64,000 bases of DNA from Rhodococcus sp. 06-462-5 (lineage in GTDB: Bacteria > Actinomycetota > Actinomycetes > Mycobacteriales > Mycobacteriaceae), in contig NZ_NOYD01000005.1 in assembly GCF_002258315.1 (NCBI RefSeq), positions 117,584 through 181,583 of the forward strand, written 5' to 3'. A program made the translations under genes and the position numbers. Numbering within the stretch: the first letter of the stretch is position 1; each line of letters begins with the position of its first letter. Shown piece by piece: positions 50,259 through 59,934 of the stretch. The notes under the pieces were generated by a model, which searched no databases, was not told the origin of the DNA, and saw only the letters and a program-made list of their open reading frames with translations.

Positions 50259-50605
50259 ATCCTCCGCGATCCTGGCTCTCACACCTGGTTGATTGCATCT
50301 GTTTCCGTTACCGTGATGCCCACTGACCGACCCGAGTCAACGGGCCGGTGTGTCGCCGGAACGGTTCGCAGGCCACCAGGGCACGCGAACATCCGGTACG
50401 CAGGACGCACCGTCGATCCATGTTACCGGGTAATGCACGTCTGGCCAAATGCGTCCCGCGTCCATGCTCCAGGTCAACGGTTGCCCCAGTTCGATTTCCT
50501 GAGCTAGCGTTCTGCCGGGCTGCATCACAGCCGCACAACACAAGCCGTCCCGCCTGCGCTCGCAGCGACGGCGAAGTCCGCGACGACGACTACAAGGCAA
50601 CCCTC
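50259..50605. promoter_or_regulatory. Gene-free region between infA and the glycosyltransferase gene
   Basis: 347 bp between divergent genes. It must hold the infA operon promoter and that of the glycosyltransferase. The frame of the latter stays open upstream to 50348, but the encoded sequence is Arg/Ser/Cys-rich and unlike a glycosyltransferase, so it is treated as non-coding. No clear promoter or leader motif was identified. Confidence 0.45.
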
Positions 50606-51499
50606 TTGAGCTCAGACACGCGCGCCGGCAACCCGGTCGTATCCGTCATCATTCCGGTCCACAACTCCAAGGATGTTCTCGACGATCAACTACGAGCTCT
50701 CGCTCGACAGGACTACGAGCATCCCTTCACGGTGATCGTCAGCGACAACGGCTCGACCGACGGCCTTCGCGAACACATCGAGAACCATTGCCTCCAAGGG
50801 GCCCTGGACCTGACGTACGTCGATGCTGCGGGACAACCGGGCGCATCGTTCGCACGTAACAGGGGTGCGGACGCCGCCCGCAGCGAACTGCTCGCATTCT
50901 GTGACGCGGACGACGCGGTCCACCCGAACTGGCTCCGGCGCATCGTCGCCGGCCTCGACGAGTTCGACCTGGTGGGTACCGGCCTCGAGACGGAGACCCT
51001 GAACTCCGCTGCCACGCGCGCATCGACACCGTTCGCACCGCCCTCGGATCAGGGCAAGTCGGCATTCCTACCGTTCGCCATCGGTGCCAGCATGGCGTGC
51101 CGCAGATCGACCTACCGTCAACTCGGCGGAATGCTCGAATACATTCACGCCAGCGAGGACATGGAGTTCTCGTGGCGCGCGCAGCACGCGGGATATCGAT
51201 TGCACTTCATCGCCGAACCGCTGGTCTCGTACCGACTGCGCACCGGCCATCGGGAGAACTGGAAGCAGGCAGGCGCGCTGGGGTACGGATCGGCTCACGT
51301 GCGCGGCCTGTACCGAGCACACGGCTGCCCGCCCTTCCGGGCTCGCTCGATCTCCATCGCCCTGCTGATGCTCGGCATACGAAACCCGCTGCTTCCCACT
51401 GCAGTGACCAGGATGCCCACTCGACTCTGGCTTCGTCTGGTGGCTGCGCACCTCGGACTGGTCCGCGGCGGACGACGCTACGGATCGTTGGCCTGGTGA
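50606..51499 (+). CDS. Family 2 glycosyltransferase
   Basis: A protein of about 297 residues with the GT-A fold of family 2: VSVIIPVHNSKDVLDDQL near the N-terminus, FTVIVSDNGSTDGLREHI, ASFARNRGADAARSELLAF, and the metal/nucleotide-sugar motif DADD (in FCDADDAVHP). The acceptor-side EDMEFSWRA motif corresponds to the catalytic ED of this family. No transmembrane helix is obvious. The start is uncertain; TTG at 50606 with AAGG upstream is the last sensible one before the conserved strand. It is inserted between infA and map and convergent with map. Acceptor and product unknown. Confidence 0.82.
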   Translation: MSSDTRAGNPVVSVIIPVHNSKDVLDDQLRALARQDYEHPFTVIVSDNGSTDGLREHIENHCLQGALDLTYVDAAGQPGASFARNRGADAARSELLAFCDADDAVHPNWLRRIVAGLDEFDLVGTGLETETLNSAATRASTPFAPPSDQGKSAFLPFAIGASMACRRSTYRQLGGMLEYIHASEDMEFSWRAQHAGYRLHFIAEPLVSYRLRTGHRENWKQAGALGYGSAHVRGLYRAHGCPPFRARSISIALLMLGIRNPLLPTAVTRMPTRLWLRLVAAHLGLVRGGRRYGSLAW

Positions 51500-51501
51500 C
51501 G

Positions 51502-52299
51502 CTAGCTGGGTCGTAGTGTCAGGATCCGCGGCCCGTCCTCGGTGACGGCAACGGTGTGTTCCCAATGCGCGGACCGGGATCCGTCAGTGGTCACGACAGT
51601 CCATCCGTCGTCGAGAATGTCGGTGTCGTACGTTCCGAGGGTCAGCATGGGCTCGATCGCGAGAGTGGATCCGACGACCAACTCCGGTCCCTTACCCGGC
51701 GCACCCTCGTTCGCGAGAAACGGATCCATGTGCATCTCACGTCCGATGCCATGACCGCCGTACCCGTCGACGATTCCGTACTTGCGGCCGTGAGCCTGCT
51801 CGGCCGCGTGAGTTCCGGATTCGATGGCGTGCGAGACGTCGGTGAGCCGGTTGCCGGGAAGCATCGCGGCGATGCCCGCTTCCATCGACAGCCTCGTCGC
51901 CTCGCTCAACATCGCATCGGCCTCGATGATGTCGCCGACACCGAATGTCCACGCAGAGTCTCCATGCCAACCGTCGAGCACTGCCCCACAGTCGATGGAC
52001 ACCAGATCGCCTGCGACCAGCAGCTCGTCTGCCGACGGAATGCCGTGCACCACACGGTCGTTCACCGACGAGCAGATACTGCCGGTGAAGCCGTGGTAGC
52101 CGAGGAACGACGGCACCGCGCCGGCGTCCCGAATGACCGCCTCGGCCACTCGATCGAGCTCGAGAGTCGAGACACCGGGTACCGCCGCCGTACGGACGGC
52201 CACCAGAGCAGCGCCGACGACCGCGCCGGCCGCAGCCATGGCGTCGAGTTCGCCGGCACTGCGGAACGGCACGACCTTGCGTTTACGGCCGAATGCCAT
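51502..52299 (-). CDS. map: Methionine aminopeptidase, type I
   Basis: Removes the initiator methionine. The 265-residue pita-bread-fold metalloprotease carries the metal ligands in [19 protein letters not shown] (two aspartates), GHGIGREMH (histidine), and two glutamates in [10 protein letters not shown] and near the C-terminus. HGIPSADE supplies the substrate-site histidine. The ATG start shares one base with the adk stop (TAATG). Last gene of the secY-adk-map run. Confidence 0.97.
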   Translation of the reverse strand: MAFGRKRKVVPFRSAGELDAMAAAGAVVGAALVAVRTAAVPGVSTLELDRVAEAVIRDAGAVPSFLGYHGFTGSICSSVNDRVVHGIPSADELLVAGDLVSIDCGAVLDGWHGDSAWTFGVGDIIEADAMLSEATRLSMEAGIAAMLPGNRLTDVSHAIESGTHAAEQAHGRKYGIVDGYGGHGIGREMHMDPFLANEGAPGKGPELVVGSTLAIEPMLTLGTYDTDILDDGWTVVTTDGSRSAHWEHTVAVTEDGPRILTLRPS

Positions 52300-52853
52300 T
52301 ACTTGCCGTGGTCCTCGATGGACTTCAGCGCGCGAGCATTGACCTCGTCCACCTCACCGATCGCGTCGACCGTGACGAGTTGGCCCTCGTAGTAGTCGAG
52401 CAGCGGCGCGGTCTCGTCCCGGTACACCTTGAGTCGGTTCCGGATGACGTCTTCCTTGTCGTCCTCGCGGCCACGCGAGAGCATGCGTTCGACGACGACG
52501 TCCTCGTCGACGGCGAAGGAGAGGACGGCGTCGAGCTTGGCGTTCAGATCCGCCAGGATGCCGACCAGCGCCTCGGCCTGACCCACCGAACGTGGGAAAC
52601 CGTCGAGCAGGAAGCCGTTCACGGCGTCGGGCTCGGAGAGGCGACTGCGGACCATGTCGATGGTCAGCTCACTGGGAACCAGGTCGCCTGCATCGAGGTA
52701 CTTCTTCGCTTCGAGTCCGAGCGCCGTCTTCTCACCGATGTTCGCGCGAAACAGGTCGCCGGTCGAGATGTGCGGAACGCCCAGCTTCTCGGACAGGAGG
52801 ACGGCCTGGGTGCCTTTGCCGGCACCGGGGGGACCGAGCAGAACAAGTCTCAC
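52299..52853 (-). CDS. adk: Adenylate kinase
   Basis: A 184-residue short-form adenylate kinase. The P-loop is [10 protein letters not shown] (residues 7-16), with the NMP-binding segment [12 protein letters not shown] and [12 protein letters not shown]. The large zinc LID domain of the long form is replaced by a short loop ([13 protein letters not shown]), as is usual in actinobacteria. Its GTG start overlaps the secY stop (GTGA). Confidence 0.98.
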   Translation of the reverse strand: MRLVLLGPPGAGKGTQAVLLSEKLGVPHISTGDLFRANIGEKTALGLEAKKYLDAGDLVPSELTIDMVRSRLSEPDAVNGFLLDGFPRSVGQAEALVGILADLNAKLDAVLSFAVDEDVVVERMLSRGREDDKEDVIRNRLKVYRDETAPLLDYYEGQLVTVDAIGEVDEVNARALKSIEDHGK

Positions 52854-54172
52854 TTGAGGAACCCTTCGTAGTTACGCTGCATCAGCTGGCTTTCGATTTG
52901 CTTCACGGTATCCAGGCCCACACTGACCATGATCAGCACGGCAGTGCCACCGAAGGGGAGGTTCTGTCCTCCACCCGAACTGCCGATGTCGAGGAACAGG
53001 TTCGGGAGCACGGCAATGGTGCCCAGGTAGACCGCGCCCGGCAACGTGATGCGACTGAGGACGTAGTTCAGATAGTCGGCGGTCGGCTTGCCCGGCCGGA
53101 TGCCGGGGATGAATCCGCCGAACTTCTTCATTTCGTCGGCGCGCTCTTCGGGGTTGAACGTGATCGCAACGTAGAAGTACGTGAAGAAGACGATCAATCC
53201 GAAGAAGATGGCGATGTAGACCGGGTTGGCGGGGTTCACCAGGTACTCGTTGATGATGCGCTGCCACCAGCTCGGATCGACCGCGGTGCTGGCCGAGGTG
53301 AGCTGGGCGATGAGGTTGGGCAGGTACAGCAGCGAGGACGCGAAGATCACCGGGATGACGCCGGCCTGGTTGACCTTGAGCGGAAGGTACGTGGACGAGC
53401 CGCCGTACATCTTCCGCCCGACCATGCGCTTGGCGTACTGGACGGGAATTCGGCGCTGACCCTGCTCGACGAAGACCACGCCGGTGATGATCAGGAACGC
53501 TGCGAAGCAGACGAATCCGAACACCAACCCACCGCGGCTCTCGAGGATCGAGTTGCCCTCGGACGGGATACGCGAGGCGATTCCGGCGAAGATGAGCAGC
53601 GACATACCGTTGCCGACGCCGCGCTCGGTGATGACCTCACCGAACCACATGACGACGGCTGCACCGGCGGTCATGACGAGCACGATGATGACGAGCCCGA
53701 AGATGCTCTGGTCGGCGATGATGTCCTGCTGGCATCCCTGAAGCAGTTGGCCGCGCGAAGCGAGGGCCACCAGGCCGGTCGCCTGCAGGATGGCCAGCGC
53801 GATCGACAGGTAACGCGTGTACTGCGTCATCTTGGCCTGTCCCGACTGTCCCTCCTTGCGGAGTTCCTCGAACTTCGGGATGACGACGGTGAGCAGCTGC
53901 ACGATGATGCTGGCGGTGATGTACGGCATGATGCCGATCGCGAACACCGAGAGCTGAAGGAGCGCTCCACCGGAGAACAGGTTGATCAACGAGTAGATGC
54001 CGGCCGAGTCTCCACCGGAGACCTGGTCGATGCACGCTCGGACATTGGCGTAGTCGACACCCGGCGACGGCAGCGTGGCACCGAAGCGATACAGGGCCAC
54101 CAGACCGAGCGTGAAGAGGATCTTCCGTCTCAGGTCAGGAGTCCTGAGGGCCGACACGAAGGCGGAAAGCAA
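52850..54172 (-). CDS. secY: Preprotein translocase subunit SecY
   Basis: The 440-residue channel subunit of the Sec translocon with ten transmembrane helices. Family marks include the start [25 protein letters not shown] sequence and [16 protein letters not shown]. The start is TTG at 54172, with AGGAGG 4 bases upstream, which gives the family-standard N-terminus; a longer frame from 54226 lacks support. The 315-base gap to rplO with a terminator means secY-adk-map probably has its own promoter. Confidence 0.98.
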   Translation of the reverse strand: MLSAFVSALRTPDLRRKILFTLGLVALYRFGATLPSPGVDYANVRACIDQVSGGDSAGIYSLINLFSGGALLQLSVFAIGIMPYITASIIVQLLTVVIPKFEELRKEGQSGQAKMTQYTRYLSIALAILQATGLVALASRGQLLQGCQQDIIADQSIFGLVIIVLVMTAGAAVVMWFGEVITERGVGNGMSLLIFAGIASRIPSEGNSILESRGGLVFGFVCFAAFLIITGVVFVEQGQRRIPVQYAKRMVGRKMYGGSSTYLPLKVNQAGVIPVIFASSLLYLPNLIAQLTSASTAVDPSWWQRIINEYLVNPANPVYIAIFFGLIVFFTYFYVAITFNPEERADEMKKFGGFIPGIRPGKPTADYLNYVLSRITLPGAVYLGTIAVLPNLFLDIGSSGGGQNLPFGGTAVLIMVSVGLDTVKQIESQLMQRNYEGFLK

Positions 54173-54487
54173 AGATCCTCCTGGCACGACTGCGTTGACG
54201 CTGCGAGTGCTTCGTCGGGAGCGCAACCGGCGCTCCCGTGAGCCTCACGAGCATGGACTGCAGGCGACATGCGTCGCCCGCATCGAAACGAACTTCTGTG
54301 AACTCTAGAACTCTAACAGTGCGTATCGAACCGCCCGACGGTCAGTGTTGGACCCTGTCCGTTCGGTCGACGACGGCACGTGGTGCCGAGGCAACGATGG
54401 CCGCAGCTCAGCTGCGAGAGCTGTGGCTGCGGCCATCGTCACGAACTGCTGGTCGATGCGCTGCTACTCAGCACATCGAACCGATGC
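54173..54487. promoter_or_regulatory. Gap between rplO and secY
   Basis: 315 bp without a gene. It holds the terminator hairpin at 54394-54439, a 9-bp stem CGGGAGCGC/GCGCTCCCG (54216-54238) close to the secY start, and an A/T-richer patch around 54290-54320 with a repeated AACTCTA that may lie near the secY promoter. In M. tuberculosis other genes sit at this junction; here there are none. Confidence 0.45.
54394..54439 (-). terminator. Probable terminator after rplO
   Basis: 13-bp perfect stem ACGATGGCCGCAG / CTGCGGCCATCGT (54394-54406, 54427-54439) with further pairing CAGCT/AGCTG inside the loop. The minus-strand continuation begins TTGCC, a weak U-tail. Confidence 0.65.
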
Positions 54488-54931
54488 TCATACCTCGGTT
54501 GCAGAACCGCCGGCAGCGGCGATCTTTTCCTTGGCGGAGCCCGTGAACTTGTTGGCCGAGATCTCGACCTTCACGGTGAGGTTTCCGTCGCCGAGAACCT
54601 TGACGGGCTCGTTCTTGCGAACAGCGCCCTTGGCGATGAGCTCGGGGATACCGATCTGACCGCCCTCGGGGAACAGACGCTCGATGTCGCGCAGGTTCAC
54701 GACCTGGAACACGACACGGTTGCGGTTGGTGAAGCCCTTGAGCTTCGGGAGCCGCATGTGGAGGGGCATCTGGCCACCCTCGAAGCGTGCCGGCACGTTC
54801 TTGCGTGCGCCGGTTCCCTTGGTACCGCGACCTGCGGTCTTGCCACGCTTGCCACCTTCACCACGGCCGACGCGAATCTTCGTCGACTTGGATCCGGCTG
54901 CGGGGCGCAGGTGGTGCAGTTTGATGGTCAT
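54488..54931 (-). CDS. rplO: 50S ribosomal protein L15
   Basis: A 147-residue L15 ([57 protein letters not shown]). Two bases separate its start from the rpmD stop. Confidence 0.98.
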   Translation of the reverse strand: MTIKLHHLRPAAGSKSTKIRVGRGEGGKRGKTAGRGTKGTGARKNVPARFEGGQMPLHMRLPKLKGFTNRNRVVFQVVNLRDIERLFPEGGQIGIPELIAKGAVRKNEPVKVLGDGNLTVKVEISANKFTGSAKEKIAAAGGSATEV

Positions 54932-54933
54932 GG

Positions 54934-55113
54934 TTAGACCTCCTCAACAGTTACGAGGTGGCGCACCGTGTTGACCAGTCCGCGGTTCTGCGGGTTGTCC
55001 TCGCGGACGACCGTCTGGCGGATGCCCTTGAGCCCGAGAGTACGCAGGCTGTCACGCTGGTTCGCCTTCTGGCCGATGGTGCTCTTGATCTGGGTGACCT
55101 TCAGCTGAGCCAT
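54934..55113 (-). CDS. rpmD: 50S ribosomal protein L30
   Basis: A 59-residue L30 beginning [20 protein letters not shown], with [20 protein letters not shown] in the middle and ending LVTVEEV. The ATG at 55113 shares one base with the rpsE stop. Complete between rpsE and rplO, the conserved order. Confidence 0.97.
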   Translation of the reverse strand: MAQLKVTQIKSTIGQKANQRDSLRTLGLKGIRQTVVREDNPQNRGLVNTVRHLVTVEEV

Positions 55114-55784
55114 TACTTCACCGCTCCTGCCTGTGCGCGTGCGCGCAGCATTCCGGCGGGTGCAACCTCTTCGAGGGTCAGGCCGCGGCGAGCCGCAACT
55201 TCCTCGGGACGCTGCAGACCCTTGAGGGCTGCGACGGTCGCGTGCACGACGTTGATGGCGTTGTCGCTACCGAGCGACTTCGACAGCACGTCGTGGACAC
55301 CGGCGCACTCCAGCACGGCGCGCACAGCGCCACCGGCGATGACGCCGGTACCGGCGCTGGCCGGACGCAACATGACGACGCCCGCTGCGGCTTCGCCCTG
55401 GATGGGGTGCGTGATGGTGCCGGCGATCATCGGGACGCGGAAGAAGCTCTTGCGAGCCTCCTCGACACCCTTCTGGATTGCCGCGGGAACTTCCTTGGCC
55501 TTGCCGTAGCCGACGCCGACCAGTCCGTTGCCGTCACCGACGATGACGAGGGCGGTGAAGCTGAAGCGTCGACCACCCTTGACCACCTTGGAGACGCGGT
55601 TGATCGTGACGACCTTCTCGATGAAGTTCGACTTGTCCGCAGCGTTGCCGCCACGGCCGTTGTCACGACGGTCACGACCGCCACCGCGGTTGTCGCCGCG
55701 CTGGTTGTTGTCGCCACCTGCGTTGGGGCCACTGTTCTGTCCGGCGGGGCCGCTTCCGCCGTCACGCCGTTGACGTCCCGGCAT
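55113..55784 (-). CDS. rpsE: 30S ribosomal protein S5
   Basis: A 223-residue S5. A glycine/asparagine/arginine-rich N-terminal extension of about 50 residues ([20 protein letters not shown]) precedes the conserved core [20 protein letters not shown] and [20 protein letters not shown]. Confidence 0.98.
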   Translation of the reverse strand: MPGRQRRDGGSGPAGQNSGPNAGGDNNQRGDNRGGGRDRRDNGRGGNAADKSNFIEKVVTINRVSKVVKGGRRFSFTALVIVGDGNGLVGVGYGKAKEVPAAIQKGVEEARKSFFRVPMIAGTITHPIQGEAAAGVVMLRPASAGTGVIAGGAVRAVLECAGVHDVLSKSLGSDNAINVVHATVAALKGLQRPEEVAARRGLTLEEVAPAGMLRARAQAGAVK

Positions 55785-55818
55785 CAGGCTGTCCTTCCGT
55801 TGTCAGTCATTGTCATCA

Positions 55819-56235
55819 TCAGAACGTCAACCCGCCTTCGCGGGCTGCGTCTGCGAGTGCCGCGATGCGGCCGCTGTAGTTGTTGCCGCCGCGGTCGAAC
55901 ACGACTGCCTCGACGCCGGCTGCCTTCGCACGGCTGGCGATGAGCTCGCCGACCTTCGCGCTGACGGCCTTCTTGTCGCCCTCGAGGGCGCGCACATCGG
56001 CTTCGATGCTCGACGCGCTGGCCAGCGTGTGGCCGGCGAGGTCGTCGATCAACTGCACGTGGATGTGACGCGAGGACCGGTTGACGACCAAGCGGGGACG
56101 CTCGGGCGTGCCGGAGATCTTCTTGCGAAGGCGGAAGTGACGACGTGCCTTCGACAGGCGACGCTTCGTCGAGACGTCGGTGCCACGCGGAGTGCGCTTG
56201 ACGACGTTCGCCTTGTCTGCTGTTTGCTGGCTCAT
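55819..56235 (-). CDS. rplR: 50S ribosomal protein L18
   Basis: A 138-residue L18 that binds 5S rRNA ([54 protein letters not shown]). One base separates it from rplF. Confidence 0.98.
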   Translation of the reverse strand: MSQQTADKANVVKRTPRGTDVSTKRRLSKARRHFRLRKKISGTPERPRLVVNRSSRHIHVQLIDDLAGHTLASASSIEADVRALEGDKKAVSAKVGELIASRAKAAGVEAVVFDRGGNNYSGRIAALADAAREGGLTF

Positions 56236-56236
56236 A

Positions 56237-56776
56237 TCACTTACCCGTCTTTCCGACCTTGCGGCGGATCACTTCACCCTCGTAGCGGATGCCCTTGCCC
56301 TTGTACGGGTCCGGACGCCGCAGACGACGAATGTTTGCAGAGATCTGACCGACCTTCTGCTTGTCGATGCCGACAACGGTGAATCGCGTGGGCGACTCGA
56401 CCGTGAACGTGATGCCCTCGGGTGCTTCGATCAGCACGGGATGGCTGTAACCGAGTGCGAACTCGAGGTCCTTGCCCTTGAGTACGACGCGGTAACCGAC
56501 GCCGTGAATCTCCATCTTGTTGGTGTAACCGTTGGTGACACCGGTGATGAGGTTCGCGACGAGAGTGCGCGAAAGTCCGTGCAGTGCACGGCTCTTGCGC
56601 TCGTCATCGGGCCGGGTGACGGCGATGGTGCCGTCGTCGGCGCGAGCGATCTGGATGGGCTCGGCGACCGTCAGGCTCAGGGCACCCTTGGGGCCCTTGA
56701 CCGCAACGTTCTGGCCGTCGATGGTGATATCGACTCCAGCGGGGACCGGTACCGGCAATTTTCCAATACGTGACAT
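56237..56776 (-). CDS. rplF: 50S ribosomal protein L6
   Basis: A 179-residue L6 ([60 protein letters not shown]) near the sarcin-ricin loop and factor-binding site. Confidence 0.99.
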   Translation of the reverse strand: MSRIGKLPVPVPAGVDITIDGQNVAVKGPKGALSLTVAEPIQIARADDGTIAVTRPDDERKSRALHGLSRTLVANLITGVTNGYTNKMEIHGVGYRVVLKGKDLEFALGYSHPVLIEAPEGITFTVESPTRFTVVGIDKQKVGQISANIRRLRRPDPYKGKGIRYEGEVIRRKVGKTGK

Positions 56777-56790
56777 GGTGGTGGCCTCCC

Positions 56791-57189
56791 CTACCAGACG
56801 TAGGCGAGGACTTCTCCGCCCACACCCTGCTTGGCCGCCTGACGCTCCGTGAGCAGACCTGTGGACGTGGAGATGATCGCCACGCCCAGGCCGCCGAGAA
56901 CCTTGGGCAGATTGGTGGATTTTGCGTAGACCCGGAGACCGGGCTTGGAGACGCGTCGCACGCCGGCGAGGCTGCGCTCACGGCTCGGGCCGTACTTCAG
57001 ATCGACGATGAGGGTCTTGCCCACCTCGGCGTCTTCCGTGCGGTAATCGGAGATGTAGCCCTCGCGCTTGAGGATCTCGGCGATGTTCGCCTTGAGCTTC
57101 GAGTGGGGAAGCTTCACCTCGTCGTGGTACGCCGAATTGGCGTTGCGCAGACGGGTCAAGAAGTCTGCAATTGGATCGGTCATCGTCAT
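56791..57189 (-). CDS. rpsH: 30S ribosomal protein S8
   Basis: A 132-residue S8 ([21 protein letters not shown]-terminal [20 protein letters not shown]). The ATG at 57189 or the one two codons later could be used. It is now the first gene of its transcript because the ligase/peptidase pair separates it from rpsN; a candidate promoter lies about 290 bases upstream. Confidence 0.98.
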   Translation of the reverse strand: MTMTDPIADFLTRLRNANSAYHDEVKLPHSKLKANIAEILKREGYISDYRTEDAEVGKTLIVDLKYGPSRERSLAGVRRVSKPGLRVYAKSTNLPKVLGGLGVAIISTSTGLLTERQAAKQGVGGEVLAYVW

Positions 57190-57482
57190 GGTGTGACCTG
57201 TGCACCTTTCTCGCAGCGGTTCCCATGCAGCACGCGCGAGCTGGTGCCCCTGGATTCTCGAAAACCCGGCGGGCCTGGCTCGTCACATCGTGGGCCTACA
57301 ACGAAGTGAACATGTCCTGACCGACTGTTGCCGGTCAGGGGTTGCGCTCCAAGCAATGCATCGCTGCACTGCCAGGTGTTTCGAGCTTCCGCATTTCGAT
57401 GCTGACGTACGGAGAACTCGAGGTTGCGTTCTGTATTGCAAGGACTCGCGTGCAGGCACGACGAAGCCCGGGCAACCGCTCT

Positions 57483-57511
57483 AGTGTAGGCATCGCGCAC
57501 CCGAAGACCAA
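57483..57511 (-). promoter_or_regulatory. Candidate rpsH-operon promoter
   Basis: On the minus strand TTGGTC (57506-57511), a 17-bp spacer, then TACACT (57483-57488). The same box pair (TTGGAT-18-TACACT) precedes rplN at 61309-61338. Confidence 0.55.
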
Positions 57512-57573
57512 ATCGCCCTACCATTGTGCGACGGCTCCGGTCCAGTCGGACACCCCGGCGTCCACTTCTTCGC

Positions 57574-57579
57574 TAACGT
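57574..57579 (+). promoter_or_regulatory. Possible leaderless -10 box of the ligase-like gene
   Basis: TAACGT ends 6 bases before the ATG at 57586, the spacing that puts the transcription start on the start codon. No Shine-Dalgarno sequence is present, which fits leaderless translation, common in actinobacteria. Confidence 0.4.
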
Positions 57580-57585
57580 CGGACC

Positions 57586-58953
57586 ATGACGGACTCGAAG
57601 GCAGTCGACATCGACCACCTCACCCACACTCTGCGCGACCGCAACATCGTGGGGGTGACGATCGGGTGGGTCGACAACAACGGCATCGTCCGGTCACGCA
57701 CCGTGCCGACCTCGGAATTGACCGCAGTCGCACACCGCGGAGTAGGGATCACCGCGGTCTTCGCGGTGTTCGATTCGCACGACGGGATCACCTTTGCCCA
57801 TGATGGACTGTCGACGCCGTCGGGCGATGTGCGGTTGATTCCGGTGCTCGACAGCGCGTCGAGCGTGGTCGCGCTCGCCGGCCAACCAGGGCTTGCCTGG
57901 GTACATGGCAGGCAGCTCTCGGCGGACGGCTCTGCCTGGCCCTACGATCAACGCGCGGTTCTCGAGCGGCAGGTGCAACTGGCGGCTGATGCCGGCTTCG
58001 AGGTACGGGCCGGATTCGAGATCGAGTTCGCGCTGACCCGTGAATCGGACGGCATATCCGCTCATCGCGGCCCTGCCTACTCCGCCAACGCACTACGCGA
58101 TGTCGACGACTTCGTCGTATCGCTGCTGCACGCCCTGTCTGCGAACGGTGTCGGCATCGGTCAGATTCATGCCGAGTACGGCACTTCCCAGCTCGAGATC
58201 GCGCTTGCTCCACTCGATCCACTCGCCGCAGCCGATGCGCAGGTTCTCGCGCGGCAGACCATCCACTCGGCGGCGAAAACTCACGGCCTGCGGGCGAGCT
58301 TCGCTCCCCTGCCCTCGTCGAGCAGTGCCGGCAACGGATGGCACCTGCACACGTCGCTGGTTCGTGACGGTCGGAACGCTCTGACCGGAGAGGGAGAGCA
58401 CGGATTGTCCGAGACCGGGCGGTCGTATATCGCAGGCCTGGTTCGAGAACTCGCGGGACTCACTGCCATCACGGCACCGAGTTCGGGATCGCTGCTGCGT
58501 CGTCGACCCGGCTATTGGGCCGGTGCCTTCGGGTTCTGGGGCGTCGAGAACCGCGAGGCGGCAGTGCGGCTCGTACCCGGTTCTCCCCTACTCGGGCCGA
58601 ATCACACCAACGTCGAGTTGAAGGCGTGCGACGCGTCCGCCAATCCGTATCTGGCGCTGGCCGTCACGATCGCGGCCGGCCTGTCGGGAGTAGCGGACGG
58701 CGCGCAGTTGTCGCCACCGATTCAGGAGGATGTGGGCGGCTGGGACGACGCCCAACGCGACGCCGCCGATATCTCCCCACTCGCGACCACCCATGCCCGA
58801 CAACGGGAGAACCTACTGTCGTCCGCGCTGGTCGCAGATGTGTTGGGCGAAGAACTTCTGGGCGCATTCATTGCCTGCCGGGACGCCGATGCAGCGTGGG
58901 CGGAGAGCCACACCGAGGACGAACTGCTCGAATCGCTGCGCTGGATCTACTGA
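57586..58953 (+). CDS. Glutamine synthetase-family ligase (GlnA-like)
   Basis: A 455-residue glutamine-synthetase-fold enzyme, likely joining an amine to a gamma-carboxyl group with ATP. Catalytic-domain motifs are intact: EIEF (metal glutamate, about residue 148), QIHAEYGTSQLEIA (about 191-204), GNGWHLHTSL (the NG-x-H-x-H-x-S motif), the arginine in GVENREAAVR and NVELKACDASANPYLAL. The N-terminal beta-grasp domain reads VGVTIGWVDNNGIVRSRTVP. The adenylation-loop tyrosine of GlnA1 is not evident. The family includes gamma-glutamylpolyamine and gamma-glutamylethanolamide synthetases, so glutamate-ammonia ligation is only one option. It stops one base before the peptidase-like gene's start codon and lies inside the spc ribosomal operon. 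Confidence 0.88.
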   Translation: MTDSKAVDIDHLTHTLRDRNIVGVTIGWVDNNGIVRSRTVPTSELTAVAHRGVGITAVFAVFDSHDGITFAHDGLSTPSGDVRLIPVLDSASSVVALAGQPGLAWVHGRQLSADGSAWPYDQRAVLERQVQLAADAGFEVRAGFEIEFALTRESDGISAHRGPAYSANALRDVDDFVVSLLHALSANGVGIGQIHAEYGTSQLEIALAPLDPLAAADAQVLARQTIHSAAKTHGLRASFAPLPSSSSAGNGWHLHTSLVRDGRNALTGEGEHGLSETGRSYIAGLVRELAGLTAITAPSSGSLLRRRPGYWAGAFGFWGVENREAAVRLVPGSPLLGPNHTNVELKACDASANPYLALAVTIAAGLSGVADGAQLSPPIQEDVGGWDDAQRDAADISPLATTHARQRENLLSSALVADVLGEELLGAFIACRDADAAWAESHTEDELLESLRWIY

Positions 58954-58954
58954 C

Positions 58955-59653
58955 ATGTTGCGACGGTTCCCCGGCGTGGACGCAATCGTCTCGGCCCTCG
59001 ACAGCGCTCTGCCACAACCGGATCAGCTCTGCGGACCGTTCTCGGCATCGATAGCACTGACGGCCGTCGTGGGCGACGACGCACCGGACGTCACTGCACT
59101 CGCGATCGCTGCGGGGTCTTCGATCTGGCCGGGCGAGACCGTCGCGGCCCGTCCTCCCGGAACGCACCGGATCACAGACGGGTGGGATTGCCTGCCGAGG
59201 GCCGCATCGATCGACACGGCCGGGACCACAGCGGCAGGTCTTGCGACGGGCATCGAGACGGTGACCGAACGACGCGTCGCCGTGGTTCCGATCATGGGGC
59301 CCGGTGCCGAGGGGCTGCGCCTGCTACTTGCCCGCCTTATCGACGTGCAGTTCCTGTTCGGCCTGGTGGCGAATGTACACACCGCAGAACTGACCGAATT
59401 CGATTGGAATGTAGGACATTTCGTGACCGTCCTGGGAATGGACACCGTCGCGAACGTGGTCGCGATCGCCGATACCTACAGGGAGCTCGGAGCCGCGGGC
59501 ATGCCACCCGGATGTCGAACCGTTCCCATCGACGCTCTCGCGTCGTCGATGGGCGAACGAGGCCTACTCCTGGTTGTCGACAGCGACGACCGTTCTGCCG
59601 CACTGGATCTGACTCGGTCACTCGACCTACGAAACGACGTGTGGTCGGTATGA
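58955..59653 (+). CDS. Predicted C39/papain-like cysteine peptidase-fold protein
   Basis: A 232-residue soluble protein I do not recognise as a named family. Its arrangement resembles C39-type peptidases: Cys26 in QLCGPFSASIAL at the start of a helix, His155 in NVGHFVTVLGMD on a strand, and Asp173 in VAIADTYRELG on the next strand. The Cys-helix, His-strand, Asp-strand order and the GHxVxVxG...DxY wording are what that fold shows. No signal peptide or membrane segment. It follows the ligase-like gene after one base, so the two are expressed together. Cleavage or transfer of gamma-glutamyl bonds is a reasonable guess, nothing more. Confidence 0.6.
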   Translation: MLRRFPGVDAIVSALDSALPQPDQLCGPFSASIALTAVVGDDAPDVTALAIAAGSSIWPGETVAARPPGTHRITDGWDCLPRAASIDTAGTTAAGLATGIETVTERRVAVVPIMGPGAEGLRLLLARLIDVQFLFGLVANVHTAELTEFDWNVGHFVTVLGMDTVANVVAIADTYRELGAAGMPPGCRTVPIDALASSMGERGLLLVVDSDDRSAALDLTRSLDLRNDVWSV

Positions 59654-59677
59654 GTCGGGAGCCCTGAGAAACACGAA

Positions 59678-59711
59678 ATGGGCGTGGGTTCCTGTCGGAA
59701 CCCACGCCCAT
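59678..59711. terminator. Bidirectional terminator between the ligase/peptidase pair and rpsN
   Basis: 15-bp perfect stem ATGGGCGTGGGTTCC / GGAACCCACGCCCAT with a four-base loop. It ends both the plus-strand pair and the minus-strand rplN-rplX-rplE-rpsN transcript, so ribosomal genes on the two sides are transcribed separately. Confidence 0.82.
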
Positions 59712-59744
59712 CAGCGTGGTGTGGTGAAGCCCGGAGGCCTCAGA

Positions 59745-59930
59745 TCACCAGGAGCTCTTGCGAACTCCGGGAAGCTCTCCGGCGTGTGCCATCTCGCGCA
59801 CGCAGATACGGCAGAGGCCGAACTTGCGGAACACGGAATGGGGACGGCCGCAGCGGTTGCAGCGAGTGTATGCACGCACCGCGAACTTCGGCTTCTTGTT
59901 GGCCTTGTTGACCAATGCCTTCTTCGCCAT
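59745..59930 (-). CDS. rpsN: 30S ribosomal protein S14, zinc-type
   Basis: A 61-residue S14 of the short zinc-binding (type Z) form with CNRC and CRIC cysteine pairs (residues 24-27 and about 40-43). Ends before the terminator at 59678-59711, so it is the last gene of its transcript here. Confidence 0.98.
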   Translation of the reverse strand: MAKKALVNKANKKPKFAVRAYTRCNRCGRPHSVFRKFGLCRICVREMAHAGELPGVRKSSW

Positions 59931-59934
59931 GGAC

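Larger units (their letters stand above)
57190..57585. promoter_or_regulatory. Divergent region between rpsH and the ligase-like gene
   Basis: 396 bp with no supported gene. Contains the candidate rpsH promoter (57483-57511) and a possible leaderless -10 box for the plus-strand gene at 57574-57579. If the rpsH promoter is right, the transcript has a leader of about 290 bases in which a ribosomal-protein feedback site could lie; none was recognised. Confidence 0.5.

Noticed and set aside
50348..50605. 5' extension of the glycosyltransferase gene
   Set aside because: Frame is open but encodes Arg/Cys/Ser-rich sequence unlike the family and would run over the infA promoter region.
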